From Vampirovibrio sp. (GTDB lineage: Bacteria; Cyanobacteriota; Vampirovibrionia; Vampirovibrionales; Vampirovibrionaceae): a stretch of 41,029 bases of DNA. Below, one piece after another: positions 15,030-23,264 of the stretch. Both the position numbers and the translations under genes were made by a program. The notes beneath the pieces were generated by a model. That model saw nothing but the letters and a program-made list of their open reading frames with translations. It had not been told where the DNA came from and searched no databases. Every line of letters starts with the position of its first letter. Positions within the stretch are counted from its first letter, which is position 1. The stretch covers positions 1 to 41,029 of the forward strand of contig JAJQJM010000008.1 of NCBI GenBank assembly GCA_021323475.1, read 5' to 3'.

Positions 15030-15890
15030 TCAGGTTTTCGAATAGTGCGGATGGGGCCAGGTTTTGAAGAGCAGGAGCTGGGTATCCTTGACGGCGGTAA
15101 AGGCGAAAACCAGCCGGGAGTCAATCGTGATCGCATCTCCCGATACCAGGGTATGCGATTCCTGTGGGGTTTCGAATACCACTTGGCAGGATAGCACAAT
15201 CACATGCTGGTGCTGCCCGGCCCAATGCGGCGACTGCTTTTGCCCGGCCTGAATGCGGATGTGTTGCAGGCTGGTATGCTCCCGGTCGTAAAGCGTATGG
15301 TAGGTCATGGGTTTGTCAGACGAGGCGAATAGCTCGGTGGATTGGATCTGAAAGCCAGGCGCGGGGCGAACCATTGAAAGCGGACCGCTTTCGGAAGCCT
15401 CTAGCAGTTCCGTATACAGGCGCACGACCTTCATCTTTTCCTCTTCCTCCAGCTTTTCATTCGCCAGCGGAAATATGCCGCGCTCTTCCTCTCGAATATG
15501 GTTGAATAGCCGTTCTTTGAATGCGTCGAACGCTTTCAACAGCGCGTCGGCTTCGTCGTTCGATACCTCCTCCCCATCCGACAGGCGGGCCAATTGGGAA
15601 GCAAAGTCTCCTTGCAGGGTCAGCAGATCGTCATGCTCCACTTCCATCAGGATCATGGTGCGGTAGGGATGCAGCACGGAGAACAGCGCCTGCTCTTCCA
15701 GCACGAAGTGTCGGTGTAGATCCTGGGCCAGGGCCTGATATGCCTTGCGAACCGCCAGCCAGGTGGCCTCATTGTCCGCCTGAGGCGAGGTTGCCCGGTT
15801 CAGCAGCGTCTCAAGACGCTGCGCCAGTTCCTCCGTTCGGCGGTGTTCGGCAATCAGCAATTCACAACAATCAATCATTTCTACAATCAA
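15030..15890 (-). CDS. Hemerythrin-like domain fused to a cupin domain
   Basis: A 286-residue protein. Residues 1 to about 175 are a four-helix hemerythrin/HHE domain: H16 with E20, HRHFVLEE (H59, H61, E65), VEH (H86) and FNHIREEERGIFPL supply candidate di-iron ligands. Residues about 205-285 look like a small cupin barrel (SPHWAGQHQHVIVLS, then SGDAITIDSRLVFAF), with few of the usual metal-binding His/Glu. It may sense oxygen, NO or iron or protect against them; the exact role is unknown. It is in a stress-flavoured neighbourhood (a PNPOx-like stress protein upstream). ATG 15890 is assumed, and a second ATG at 15878 is possible. Confidence 0.78.
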   Translation of the reverse strand: MIVEMIDCCELLIAEHRRTEELAQRLETLLNRATSPQADNEATWLAVRKAYQALAQDLHRHFVLEEQALFSVLHPYRTMILMEVEHDDLLTLQGDFASQLARLSDGEEVSNDEADALLKAFDAFKERLFNHIREEERGIFPLANEKLEEEEKMKVVRLYTELLEASESGPLSMVRPAPGFQIQSTELFASSDKPMTYHTLYDREHTSLQHIRIQAGQKQSPHWAGQHQHVIVLSCQVVFETPQESHTLVSGDAITIDSRLVFAFTAVKDTQLLLFKTWPHPHYSKT

Positions 15891-15948
15891 TCACGGCCCA
15901 TGCCCGGCGTCAACCGGCAGCATCCGAATGATTGTCAAAGCCGAAGGC

Positions 15949-16452
15949 CTATAAGTTGAGCTTCCCATGCTGGGTGCCTTCCTGAATATTGGGCGTGTCT
16001 CCACTGGCATAAGCTCGCAGGGATTCCAGCATGTAAGAGAGCTTGCTGGCCCCGGTGTTATCCCAGAATTCCCCTTGTTCGGTGCGCACATGCAGCAGCA
16101 CCAGGTTTGGATCCGTCTGCCCCTGGGGGAACCACACCTTGAACGACTCATGCCACAGTTCGTCAATCTTGTCCGCATTCCGCACCAGTTCCGCCCGGCC
16201 GGACAAGGTTATAAACTCGTCCCGTTTGTTTTGGAAGGTGACCAGTACATTGTCGTTATACCGGATTTCATCAATTTTGGGCGAATCCAGACCGGTTAAA
16301 AACCATAAATCGCAATTGTCTTCCACCTGGGCCACGGCCATGGGCCTGGCATGCAGCCCCATGCTACCGGTATGCGTAATCAGCATGCCGGTATCAAAGC
16401 GGGTCAGCAGGTCATGGAATTTGCGTTGTTCTTCCACGTGTTGATTGGCCAT
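15949..16452 (-). CDS. Pyridoxamine-5'-phosphate-oxidase-like general stress protein
   Basis: A 167-residue split-barrel flavin-binding protein of the general stress protein 26 group (COG3871-like). MLITHTGSMGLHARPMAV, LWFLTGLDSPKIDEI, VLVTFQNKRDEFITLSGRAEL and the C-terminal GEFWDN are the family pattern. Such proteins bind FMN or FAD and are stress linked, with unclear reactions. ATG 16452 follows GGAGAGAGGAAGCATCT. It lies 58 bases upstream of the hemerythrin-cupin gene on the same strand and may be co-transcribed with it. Confidence 0.85.
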   Translation of the reverse strand: MANQHVEEQRKFHDLLTRFDTGMLITHTGSMGLHARPMAVAQVEDNCDLWFLTGLDSPKIDEIRYNDNVLVTFQNKRDEFITLSGRAELVRNADKIDELWHESFKVWFPQGQTDPNLVLLHVRTEQGEFWDNTGASKLSYMLESLRAYASGDTPNIQEGTQHGKLNL

Positions 16453-16631
16453 AGATGCTTCCTCTCTCCCGTCAACGGACGCGTTGCGTCCTTCCTCTAG
16501 TCTTAAATCTAGCTAAACTGTAACGAATGGCGGGCTCAGGCACAATCGGATGAGCGGATATTCTTTTTGCGCCGGTCGGGTGATGGGGACTTAAACCAAG
16601 GCGCTTTTCCCTTTCATGGTTCAGTCTGGGT

Positions 16632-16637
16632 TATAAT
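16632..16637 (+). promoter_or_regulatory. Candidate -10 box of matrixin gene
   Basis: A perfect TATAAT lies 39 bases ahead of the metalloprotease ATG at 16676. No good -35 is seen at 16-18 bases spacing, so this is only a candidate. Confidence 0.35.
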
Positions 16638-16675
16638 GGTCGGGCATACAACAACCCGGAATCGCCCCGCCCGTC

Positions 16676-17479
16676 ATGAGAAAAGACCTTTCCCGCCTCG
16701 TTCTGCCTTTAGTGGCTGTCCTCGTCAGTGTTTCAATGTCCGTGGCAGCGATGGCCCAGAGCCAGCCGTGGCCAGGTCCGTCCGGCGCGCAATCCGCTTC
16801 GGTCAATACACCGGCCGGTGCGATGAATCCAGGCGTTGCCGGTACGTTCGTGCAGGGCGACAATTATTTTCGGTTGCAGCGTCAAATATGCCGATGGAGC
16901 GATAAAACCAAGTTTGTGCTGGTCAATATCAGCACCGCAGAGCATTTACCGGACTGGAAGCCCTGGAATGTCCAGATTGTCAAGGACGCCTTTGCTGAGT
17001 GGCAGCGCGCCTTGGATAACCGGCTGATATTTGTTTTCCTAAATGAGCCCTCTCAGGCGGATGTGGTTGTGCAATGGTGGAACACGTCCACCCCGCAGGT
17101 GGAAAAAGGCGCTAGCGGCCTGAACAGCTACCAGACATGGGGCAAGTATATTGCAAAGAACGATGTGTTCATTTCCCTGCACCATGATACGGGCGAGGCA
17201 AGAGATTCCAGTATGCTGTATGCCACCGCCCTGCATGAACTGGGCCATATGATCGGCATTTGTGAGCATAGTGATAATCCCAATGACATGATGTATTTCC
17301 GCACGACCGACCGGCTGCACCTGAGCCAGCGGGACATTAACACCATGAAAATGATTTATGCCGCCAAGCCGGACTATACCAACCCGCCCGGTTACCATCT
17401 GTCAAATTTCAAGGACTTTCAGAAAACTCAAAAAGGCGGCGGCTGGTGGATTCCGGTTATCATCCCCATCCCGTTATAA
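16676..17479 (+). CDS. Secreted matrixin-like zinc metalloprotease
   Basis: A 267-residue exported protein. A Sec signal peptide (hydrophobic to about residue 27, ending VAAMAQS) precedes a metzincin domain with the zinc site H187-E-L-G-H191-MIG-I-C-E-H198 and a Met-turn NDMMY (M205 or M206). This is HExxHxxGxxH of the matrixin (M10) group, so it should be an active peptidase outside the cytoplasm. The C-terminal tail is Gly/Trp/Pro-rich and hydrophobic (GGGWWIPVIIPIPL). It is monocistronic by position. A second matrixin lies at 34072-35292. Confidence 0.85.
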   Translation: MRKDLSRLVLPLVAVLVSVSMSVAAMAQSQPWPGPSGAQSASVNTPAGAMNPGVAGTFVQGDNYFRLQRQICRWSDKTKFVLVNISTAEHLPDWKPWNVQIVKDAFAEWQRALDNRLIFVFLNEPSQADVVVQWWNTSTPQVEKGASGLNSYQTWGKYIAKNDVFISLHHDTGEARDSSMLYATALHELGHMIGICEHSDNPNDMMYFRTTDRLHLSQRDINTMKMIYAAKPDYTNPPGYHLSNFKDFQKTQKGGGWWIPVIIPIPL

Positions 17480-17574
17480 GCCTGACCCTATGTAAAATGC
17501 CATGCAAATTGATTCGGTATATATTGCCGGGATAAAATATTTATCAGTGTTTAGCGCAAGAACCCCATAGCCCC

Positions 17575-18837
17575 ATGCTTAATAATCCAGGCAAATACGG
17601 TGCCTTGGGAGAGAAAAACTTTCAGCTTTTCTCCCTGGGCTCGCTGGTGGCCATGATTGGTCGTCAAATGCTGACGGTGGCTATCGGCTGGGATATATAC
17701 GAGCGCACCGGTTCTGCGCTGGCCCTGGGTTATATCGGCCTGATGCAGTTGTTGCCGGTCATTTTGCTGACCTTGCCTGCGGGGCACGTGGTGGACAGTT
17801 ACGATCGCAAGAAAGTGCTGATTTTATCCCAGGTGTTGAATGGCGTTGCCACGGCCGGGCTGGTGCTTTTGTCATTGACGCACGGCTCCGTAACCGCCAT
17901 GTACGCCTGTCTGGTTCTGGTGGGCATCGGCCGGGCGTTCCACAGCCCGGCTAATGCGGCGTTGCTGCCCCAAATTGTCAGCGAAGGCAATTTTACGAAT
18001 GCCGTTACCTGGAGCAGCATTCTGTTTCAGGCGGCTGCCATTTTAGGCCCGGCCATTGGCGGGGTGTTGCTGGCTGTTTTTAAAAGCGCCACGCCGGTAT
18101 ACCTGATGGATTTCCTGTGCGGTAGCCTGTTTTGGGTCATGCTGCTGTTTATTAAAGCCCGGCCATTGGAATTGCCCCGCCGGGCGGTTTCTTTTCGCTC
18201 ACTGGTATCGGGGCTGGAATTCGTGTGGAATACCAAGATGATTCTGGCGGCGATTACGCTGGATATGTTCGCGGTGCTGTTTGGCGGGGCGGTGGCCTTG
18301 CTTCCGGTATACGCCAAAGATATTCTGCATGTCGGCCCCAGCGGTTTGGGGTGGTTGCAAACCGCGCCCTCATTGGGCGCTATTCTGGTGGGCCTGCTGC
18401 TGGCCCGGATGCCTGCCTTCCGGAATTCCGGGAAATGGTTGCTGTGGTGCGTCATCGGTTTTGGGATTTCCACCATTGTATTCGGGTTGTCTCAACATTT
18501 CTGGCTGTCGTTTGGCGCCTTGATGCTGAGCGGCGCGTTCGATAATGTCAGTGTGGTCATTCGTCAGGCCCTGGTTCAGTTGAGAACCCCGGATGAGATG
18601 CGGGGCCGGGTTTCCGCCATTAATTACGTATTTATCGGCACCTCCAACGAGTTGGGCGGGTTTGAGTCCGGTTTGGCCGCCCATTACTTCGGGCCGGTAT
18701 TTTCGGTGGTGTTTGGGGGCATTGCCACCGTATTCACCGTTATTATGACCGGTCTGATTTGGCCGGAACTTCGAAAATTGGATCGCCTGGAAGCGGAAAA
18801 ACCATCCCCGGCCGAGCCGAAAGGGGTTACCGCTTGA
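17575..18837 (+). CDS. MFS transporter, EntS-like drug/siderophore exporter type
   Basis: A 420-residue membrane protein with about 11-12 hydrophobic segments. The motif PAGHVVDSYDRKKVLI between spans 2 and 3 is the major-facilitator A-motif, and LVQLRTPDEMRGRVSAIN in the second half is typical of the EntS/MFS_3 exporters. It likely pumps out a small molecule; the substrate is not predictable. No biosynthetic genes are nearby. ATG 17575 has no clear ribosome site; the window between 17480 and 17574 is AT-rich and should hold its promoter. Confidence 0.85.
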   Translation: MLNNPGKYGALGEKNFQLFSLGSLVAMIGRQMLTVAIGWDIYERTGSALALGYIGLMQLLPVILLTLPAGHVVDSYDRKKVLILSQVLNGVATAGLVLLSLTHGSVTAMYACLVLVGIGRAFHSPANAALLPQIVSEGNFTNAVTWSSILFQAAAILGPAIGGVLLAVFKSATPVYLMDFLCGSLFWVMLLFIKARPLELPRRAVSFRSLVSGLEFVWNTKMILAAITLDMFAVLFGGAVALLPVYAKDILHVGPSGLGWLQTAPSLGAILVGLLLARMPAFRNSGKWLLWCVIGFGISTIVFGLSQHFWLSFGALMLSGAFDNVSVVIRQALVQLRTPDEMRGRVSAINYVFIGTSNELGGFESGLAAHYFGPVFSVVFGGIATVFTVIMTGLIWPELRKLDRLEAEKPSPAEPKGVTA

Positions 18838-18918
18838 GTTGGCAAGGCGACTAATAACGCCCCGGATCGCAATCCTTTATACTAGGCATCGGTGAATGCA
18901 AGGGGGAGGGCCAATGCT

Positions 18919-19623
18919 TTGAAAAATGTGTCCCTGGGGGATTATCCCATTGAAGCGGTGCTGGATATTCTGGATCAGGCGTATCCCTACCACCCGATGG
19001 GTTATGTTACCAATAAAGAGCCTTACAAGGTACTGATCTGTTGCCTGCTGAGCCTGAGGAGCCGGGACGTGGTCACCATGCCAGCCTGTACCCGTCTGTT
19101 TCTGGCAGCCGATACCCCTCAGACAATGGTGGAATTGCCGAGGGAAACGATGATGTCCTTGATTGAACCGGTGCAGTTCTTCGGCAATAAGGCGGAAATT
19201 ATTCAACGGGTTTCTCAGGAATTGCTGGACCGTTTTAGCGGACAGGTGCCGGATAATTTCGATGATTTGGTGAGCATTAAAGGCGTCGGCCCCAAAACCG
19301 CCAATCTGGTTCTGCAATTGGGATTCGACCAGCCTGCGATTGCGGTAGACACTCATGTGCATCGCATCTGTAACCGGCTGGGCTATATGTCCACTAAAAC
19401 GCCCGAGCAAACCGAGGCGGAATTGCGTAAGCGCTTACCCAGACGCTATTGGAATATCATTAACCGGGTCATGGTGCGGCATGGGCAGGAAATTTGTATT
19501 GCGGGCTTTCCCCGCTGCGATTTGTGCCCGGTCTATGACTACTGTATGCGTGTGGATGTAACACCCCGCAAGTCCCGCTCCCCTAAAAAAGAAATTCACG
19601 AAGTGTTTTTACCCAAGGGTTGA
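18919..19623 (+). CDS. nth: Endonuclease III (Nth-type DNA glycosylase/lyase)
   Basis: A 234-residue base-excision repair enzyme. The helix-hairpin-helix with catalytic Lys (GVGPKTANLVLQLGF), the catalytic Asp in VDTHVHRICNRLG, and the C-terminal iron-sulfur cluster C-x6-C-x2-C-x5-C (CIAGFPRC, DLC, PVYDYC) are all present. It removes oxidised pyrimidines and nicks the AP site. I prefer TTG 18919, nine bases after AGGGGGAGG; GTG 18892 is an in-frame alternative without a ribosome site. A TATACT at 18878-18883 could be its -10 box. Confidence 0.92.
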   Translation: MKNVSLGDYPIEAVLDILDQAYPYHPMGYVTNKEPYKVLICCLLSLRSRDVVTMPACTRLFLAADTPQTMVELPRETMMSLIEPVQFFGNKAEIIQRVSQELLDRFSGQVPDNFDDLVSIKGVGPKTANLVLQLGFDQPAIAVDTHVHRICNRLGYMSTKTPEQTEAELRKRLPRRYWNIINRVMVRHGQEICIAGFPRCDLCPVYDYCMRVDVTPRKSRSPKKEIHEVFLPKG

Positions 19624-19639
19624 AGGTGCCTGATACGCA

Positions 19640-19674
19640 AAGCCTGGTCCGTGCTATTTGCGCAGGCCAGGCTT
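19640..19674. terminator. Weak hairpin between convergent nth and hsp20
   Basis: AAGCCTGG and CCAGGCTT form an 8-bp stem around a 19-base loop in the 72-base gap between two convergent genes. There is no T run on either side, so terminator function is only inferred from position. Confidence 0.3.
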
Positions 19675-19695
19675 ATGGCTTCGTTCCGGTTGTGT

Positions 19696-20187
19696 TTATT
19701 CAGTGTTGGTTTGTGGAGTATCCTTCGAAGTCGTTTTCACTTCGATCCGCTTGCGTTTGCCCTCTTCCATTTTGGGAAACCGGACTTCCAATACACCATT
19801 TCTGTAATCGGCGGTGCATTGTTCCCCTTGCACATATTCCGGCAACGGGACACGTCTCATAAATTGACCGTACTGGAATTCGCTCCGATGACATTGTTTT
19901 TCGTCGTAGTGCTTTTCACGACGGGTTTCACCGGACAAAATCAGGCTATGGCCAACAACTTCAACATTGATATCCTCCGGTTTCACACCAGGCAGTGCGG
20001 CAGATACCACCATTTCTTTCTCGGTTTCATTCATTTCAATAGGTGGTAACCACGATGCGGATTTCATCGTCGGAGTTGTCCAGTCGGGCCGAACCATCGA
20101 CATCCCGGTTTCTTCGGCAAAGTCGGAAAAAATGCGGTTGATTTGGTCGCGGACTTCGCTCAGCGGGCTCATGAATGTCAGCGACAT
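19696..20187 (-). CDS. Small heat shock protein, Hsp20 family
   Basis: A 163-residue alpha-crystallin-type chaperone. The N-terminal helix (PLSEVRDQINRIFSDF) is followed by the alpha-crystallin domain from about residue 47 (PPIEMNETEKEMVVSAALPG, INVEVVGHSLILSGE), with the YRNGVLEVRFPK end motif, and a polar tail. It holds unfolded proteins without ATP. The tail has no clear I-x-I motif, which usually links dimers. ATG 20187 follows AAAGGAGATGAG. Neither a CIRCE element nor another heat-shock operator was recognised in the 250 bases upstream. Confidence 0.93.
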   Translation of the reverse strand: MSLTFMSPLSEVRDQINRIFSDFAEETGMSMVRPDWTTPTMKSASWLPPIEMNETEKEMVVSAALPGVKPEDINVEVVGHSLILSGETRREKHYDEKQCHRSEFQYGQFMRRVPLPEYVQGEQCTADYRNGVLEVRFPKMEEGKRKRIEVKTTSKDTPQTNTE

Positions 20188-20444
20188 GACAGCTCATCTC
20201 CTTTCAACATGAATTGAGTTAACTGCCGATTGGAATGTCTATCGTTTAAACCTCCTTTCAAAGGGCTGAATGACTGGTAAACGGCTGGCTCTAAGGTGAT
20301 TGATATTCGGGATTGCCAACCACATATACTTTAATCCTTTTTTAAAGAAATTAAATTGGCCGAATTGCTATCAGCAAGGCGGCTAATGGATGCTACATGG
20401 TACATCTGGTAAGTTATAGAGGCGTACGCAGGGGGGAACAACTC

Positions 20445-20621
20445 ATGAAAGATAAATACTGTAAAGATATTACCGAGGATCTGTTTGAGAAAAGCGATCG
20501 CCATTACCGCGGAGATGAGGAGATTGAGCCTTTGCCGGGTATGGAGCCTTTGGATTATCAGCAGCTGCTTGAAAAAAAGCGCTTGCATAAACTGCAAAAA
20601 AATCTGAGCGGCGAGGAATAG
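20445..20621 (+). CDS. Small hypothetical protein
   Basis: From ATG 20445, preceded by GGGGGGAACAACTC, this gives 58 highly charged residues (KDKYCKDITEDLFEKSD, then DYQQLLEKKRLHKLQKNL). It is soluble and probably helical. It lies divergent from hsp20. No family is recognised. The purine-rich ribosome site makes translation plausible, but the ORF is short. Confidence 0.5.
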   Translation: MKDKYCKDITEDLFEKSDRHYRGDEEIEPLPGMEPLDYQQLLEKKRLHKLQKNLSGEE

Positions 20622-21323
20622 CCGGAAGAAATAAATAGCAGAAGCCTTTTATTCAATAAAAAACGAAAGCTGAAATTAAACTGGGATTGGAAAAAGTTAT
20701 GTAAAGTGCATTTTTGGTGATGTTGAGCCTCCAAATCGGGTGCTTCAGTCTTTTATACACAACGGAGCCATTCCTTCAGGTGCTATCTCATCCATTTTAA
20801 AGGGAACCTATGTGATTCCAGCCTGCGCGGGAATGACGGAATGAAGGAGCGCCGGGATTGAATCAGTCCTAGGTAAGAGGATCATTGCGATAAATGACAA
20901 GATTGTGCAGGGAGGGCCGAAAGATTCAGCTTTGGCAAACCAATCTGCATATTGAATATCATTTCAGGCAATTCTGCAGAGGCATCAGTTTTTATTTAAT
21001 AAGAAACTGATGTGGTAGAGATCGCAGTACCAACACGCGTAGCATATTTCCCGAAACTAACGAGTCCTTACGAGTATTTATCGACTATCCGTAACCGTTG
21101 TTTTAACAAAGGAGAATAAACGGTAAAGGAAATACTTTTATCATGTTGCCAAATGCAGCGCTCATAACAGAGTAGATGCCGAGATAACCGTTTCAGTCTA
21201 CTTTTCTTATGGGTGGCGAGTCAGGCAATTCGGAAATTTTATGATTCGGGATTACGTCAGTCATCCGGTTTTTCTGTAGTGCTAACCTATCCACTCAACT
21301 CCATGTTCACCTTCACCTAACCC

Positions 21324-21399
21324 TATAATCTCCAATGTGGGCTACTTGAATCTCTAAATGAACCAGGCAATCATTTTTTTAAAAATGATTGCCTTTTTT
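21324..21399 (+). ncRNA. Candidate small RNA ahead of an orphan terminator
   Basis: A perfect TATAAT (21324-21329) is followed, about 35 bases later, by a 13-bp terminator stem and T6. No coding gene on the plus strand ends here; the last ORF stops at 20621. The transcript would be about 60-65 bases, mostly terminator. No -35 consensus is visible, so the call is tentative. Confidence 0.25.
21366..21399 (+). terminator. Strong rho-independent terminator with no upstream gene
   Basis: GGCAATCATTTTT pairs with AAAAATGATTGCC around a minimal loop and is followed by TTTTTT at 21394-21399. The T run is on the plus strand only, so it does not serve the minus-strand universal stress gene whose 3' end lies 73 bases further on. 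Confidence 0.8.
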
Positions 21400-21471
21400 G
21401 TATGCTCTACAGGATACCTGGAGGCGATGACGGAAGCATTCCCAAGAGCGTTAACCGTCTGCGCGGAATCG

Positions 21472-22443
21472 CTAGCGGACAATTAATAAGTTATGATTGT
21501 CCCATTGCAGAAGCTGGGAACTGACACTCCCCATAACCCAGGCTATAATCCCTTTTCGGTTATGGGAACCCACCACAATCAGGTCCGGGTTGTCCAATTC
21601 GGCCAAATAGCCCAGTTCCGTCGCCGGAGAGCCAATCATGGTCCTGCATTCCTGTACCTGAATACCTTCCGCCTGTAACAGATCGGTGGTCATTTCAAAC
21701 AGCATGTTGGTATTGGCTTTCAGGGCCTCATTCAGCACATCCTGATTGACGAACGGGGCCAGGACCGCATTTTCCTGATAAATAGGACTTTGCACCGTTG
21801 CCAGCGTTATATCGGCATCCTGCGCCCTGACCAGCGAACCGATTTTACGGACAGCCAGCATGGATGCTTCCGTATCATCAATCCCAATCAGTATTTTGGG
21901 AGCTTTTCGACTACCGAACAGATGCTTTTTCAATAAGAGTATGGAGCTTGATAGATGAGCCGCCAAATGGGTAAACATATGACTGCGAAGCACGGCGCTC
22001 GATGAAAAGTGATTGCCGCACAGCACTACCAAATCCTGCTGAGACTGATTCATTTGCTCTATCAGAGACGGAATGTTGGAATCCTTTAGATTGTAAACCT
22101 GTTCTTCCGCCAGATTAAACCCTTTCTGTCGAATCAGCGCGTTCAGCTCGGTTTTGACGTCTTCCTGAGTCTGTTCCCGTTCTTCCACATATTTATTTAA
22201 TAAAGCGGGATCATCCCTTTTTAAAAAGATGCCGGACCAGGGTTCGGGCAATACGTGAATTAAGGTAATTTCACTTGCGGAAGGGATTAACAGGTGGGCT
22301 AAATCCTGAATCGTCCGCTCGTCAATACGCTCCATGCTATGCTCGAAAATAACGCCCACGCGCTCAGTAACCAACGCGCCAGTTTCTTGGCCGCTTATAC
22401 CGATATTCTGAATACTCGGGTCTTTGCTTCCTGGATTCAGCAT
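21472..22443 (-). CDS. Tandem universal stress protein (two UspA domains)
   Basis: A 323-residue cytoplasmic protein with two Usp domains, about 25-175 and 185-323. The second begins KILIGIDDTEASMLAVRKIG and ends VVGSHNRKGIIAWVMGSVS, close to the ATP-binding G-x2-G-x9-GS pattern but with Asn where the second Gly is expected. The first domain has LVVLCGNHFSSSAVLRS and lacks a clean nucleotide motif. It may be a stress-responsive regulator that binds ATP weakly or not at all. ATG 22443 follows AGGGAGGGAACTGTTTGCC read on the minus strand. Confidence 0.88.
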   Translation of the reverse strand: MLNPGSKDPSIQNIGISGQETGALVTERVGVIFEHSMERIDERTIQDLAHLLIPSASEITLIHVLPEPWSGIFLKRDDPALLNKYVEEREQTQEDVKTELNALIRQKGFNLAEEQVYNLKDSNIPSLIEQMNQSQQDLVVLCGNHFSSSAVLRSHMFTHLAAHLSSSILLLKKHLFGSRKAPKILIGIDDTEASMLAVRKIGSLVRAQDADITLATVQSPIYQENAVLAPFVNQDVLNEALKANTNMLFEMTTDLLQAEGIQVQECRTMIGSPATELGYLAELDNPDLIVVGSHNRKGIIAWVMGSVSSQLLQWDNHNLLIVR

Positions 22444-22535
22444 GGCAAACAGTTCCCTCCTTGCTACCCTGTCTAGTATTCAGCATAACCCGTAGCTCAT
22501 TAAAAGAAATGGGCACGTTGGGCATAGCCAACTGA

Positions 22536-23264
22536 CTACTTTGAAGGTGTCGCCCAACGAATATTCAAGGCCCTTATGGCAACGCTCACAGGCAAGCTGA
22601 ACAAGGATGCCGTGCCGTTTTTATTTTTTGACTTCCAGCTGATAATGCCGGCCACCTCGCCCCGCTGGTTCAGCAAAGGCCCCCCGCTACTGCCGGGTTT
22701 GAGATCCAGCGACGTCTGCAGATAAGAGGATTGTTTATACCAGAGATAGCGGTGACGCTGAATGCGGCCTTCCTCTATCACGAACCCGGCATTCCGTTCC
22801 GGCAGGAAGCCGATGGTGAAAATCCGGCTGCCGAGGGGAGGAATAATATTGCTGACGTTCATGCAGCGGTAGTGCTTATCCTCTATCTTGATCAGCGCAA
22901 TGTCCTTTCTGGCATCCACGCGCACAATGTCGCCCCGGATTGTATCGCCTGAGTTGAGGTATATTGCCGCTGATCTTTGGTTCTGCACCAAATGGGCGGC
23001 CGTCAGAATATATCCATCTTTGGAAATAATGACGCCACTGCCAATGTGATCCCTGTTTTGCACGATAACCACACCATCCATCAGTTGAGGCAAATCGTTG
23101 GGCAATATAACCGTTTGAGAGATGTTGCAGGGCTGGATGGTTAATTGCTGTCTATTGCTCAGAAATGGCAGAGGCGGCAGATATTTGGCGAATGCGTCAG
23201 AACCCTGCCATATTATCAGCATAGCCAATAATCCCAGCAACAGATATCTCTGAAGCCACCGCAT
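22536..23264 (-). CDS. Exported trypsin-like serine protease (S1C-like, no PDZ)
   Basis: A 242-residue protein with an N-terminal hydrophobic segment (YLLLGLLAMLIIWQGSDAFA) as signal peptide or anchor. The catalytic triad is readable: His in GYILTAAHLV, Asp in ARKDIALIKI and Ser in LKPGSSGGPLL. It resembles the protease domain of DegP/HtrA but ends without a PDZ domain. It likely acts in periplasm or cell envelope quality control. ATG 23264 follows AAGAAAGGTACC; a TTG at 23297 extends the frame but has no ribosome site. Confidence 0.85.
   Translation of the reverse strand: MRWLQRYLLLGLLAMLIIWQGSDAFAKYLPPLPFLSNRQQLTIQPCNISQTVILPNDLPQLMDGVVIVQNRDHIGSGVIISKDGYILTAAHLVQNQRSAAIYLNSGDTIRGDIVRVDARKDIALIKIEDKHYRCMNVSNIIPPLGSRIFTIGFLPERNAGFVIEEGRIQRHRYLWYKQSSYLQTSLDLKPGSSGGPLLNQRGEVAGIISWKSKNKNGTASLFSLPVSVAIRALNIRWATPSK

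Larger units (their letters stand above)
20622..21471. other. 850-base stretch without a recognisable protein gene
   Basis: No convincing ORF is present. At 20814-20837 lies GATTCCAGCCTGCGCGGGAAT plus GAC, a short imperfect palindrome of the CATTCCCGC type common as dispersed intergenic repeat in many bacteria; an echo (GTGGGAATGACGG) occurs near 40158. Near the right end there is TATAAT at 21324-21329 and a strong plus-strand terminator at 21366-21399 (listed separately), which suggest a short untranslated RNA. Confidence 0.5.

Noticed and set aside
14900-15199. N-terminal extension of the hypothetical gene at 14534-14899
   Set aside because: Pro/Ser/Arg-rich, overlaps the hemerythrin-cupin gene and reads like a shadow. 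Only the part close to 14989 is possibly real.
20188-20444. CIRCE or similar heat-shock operator for hsp20
   Set aside because: No TTAGCACTC-N9-GAGTGCTAA or close variant was found.
20814-20837. Insertion-sequence remnant
   Set aside because: Only a short palindrome of a common dispersed type; no transposase fragment or target duplication visible.
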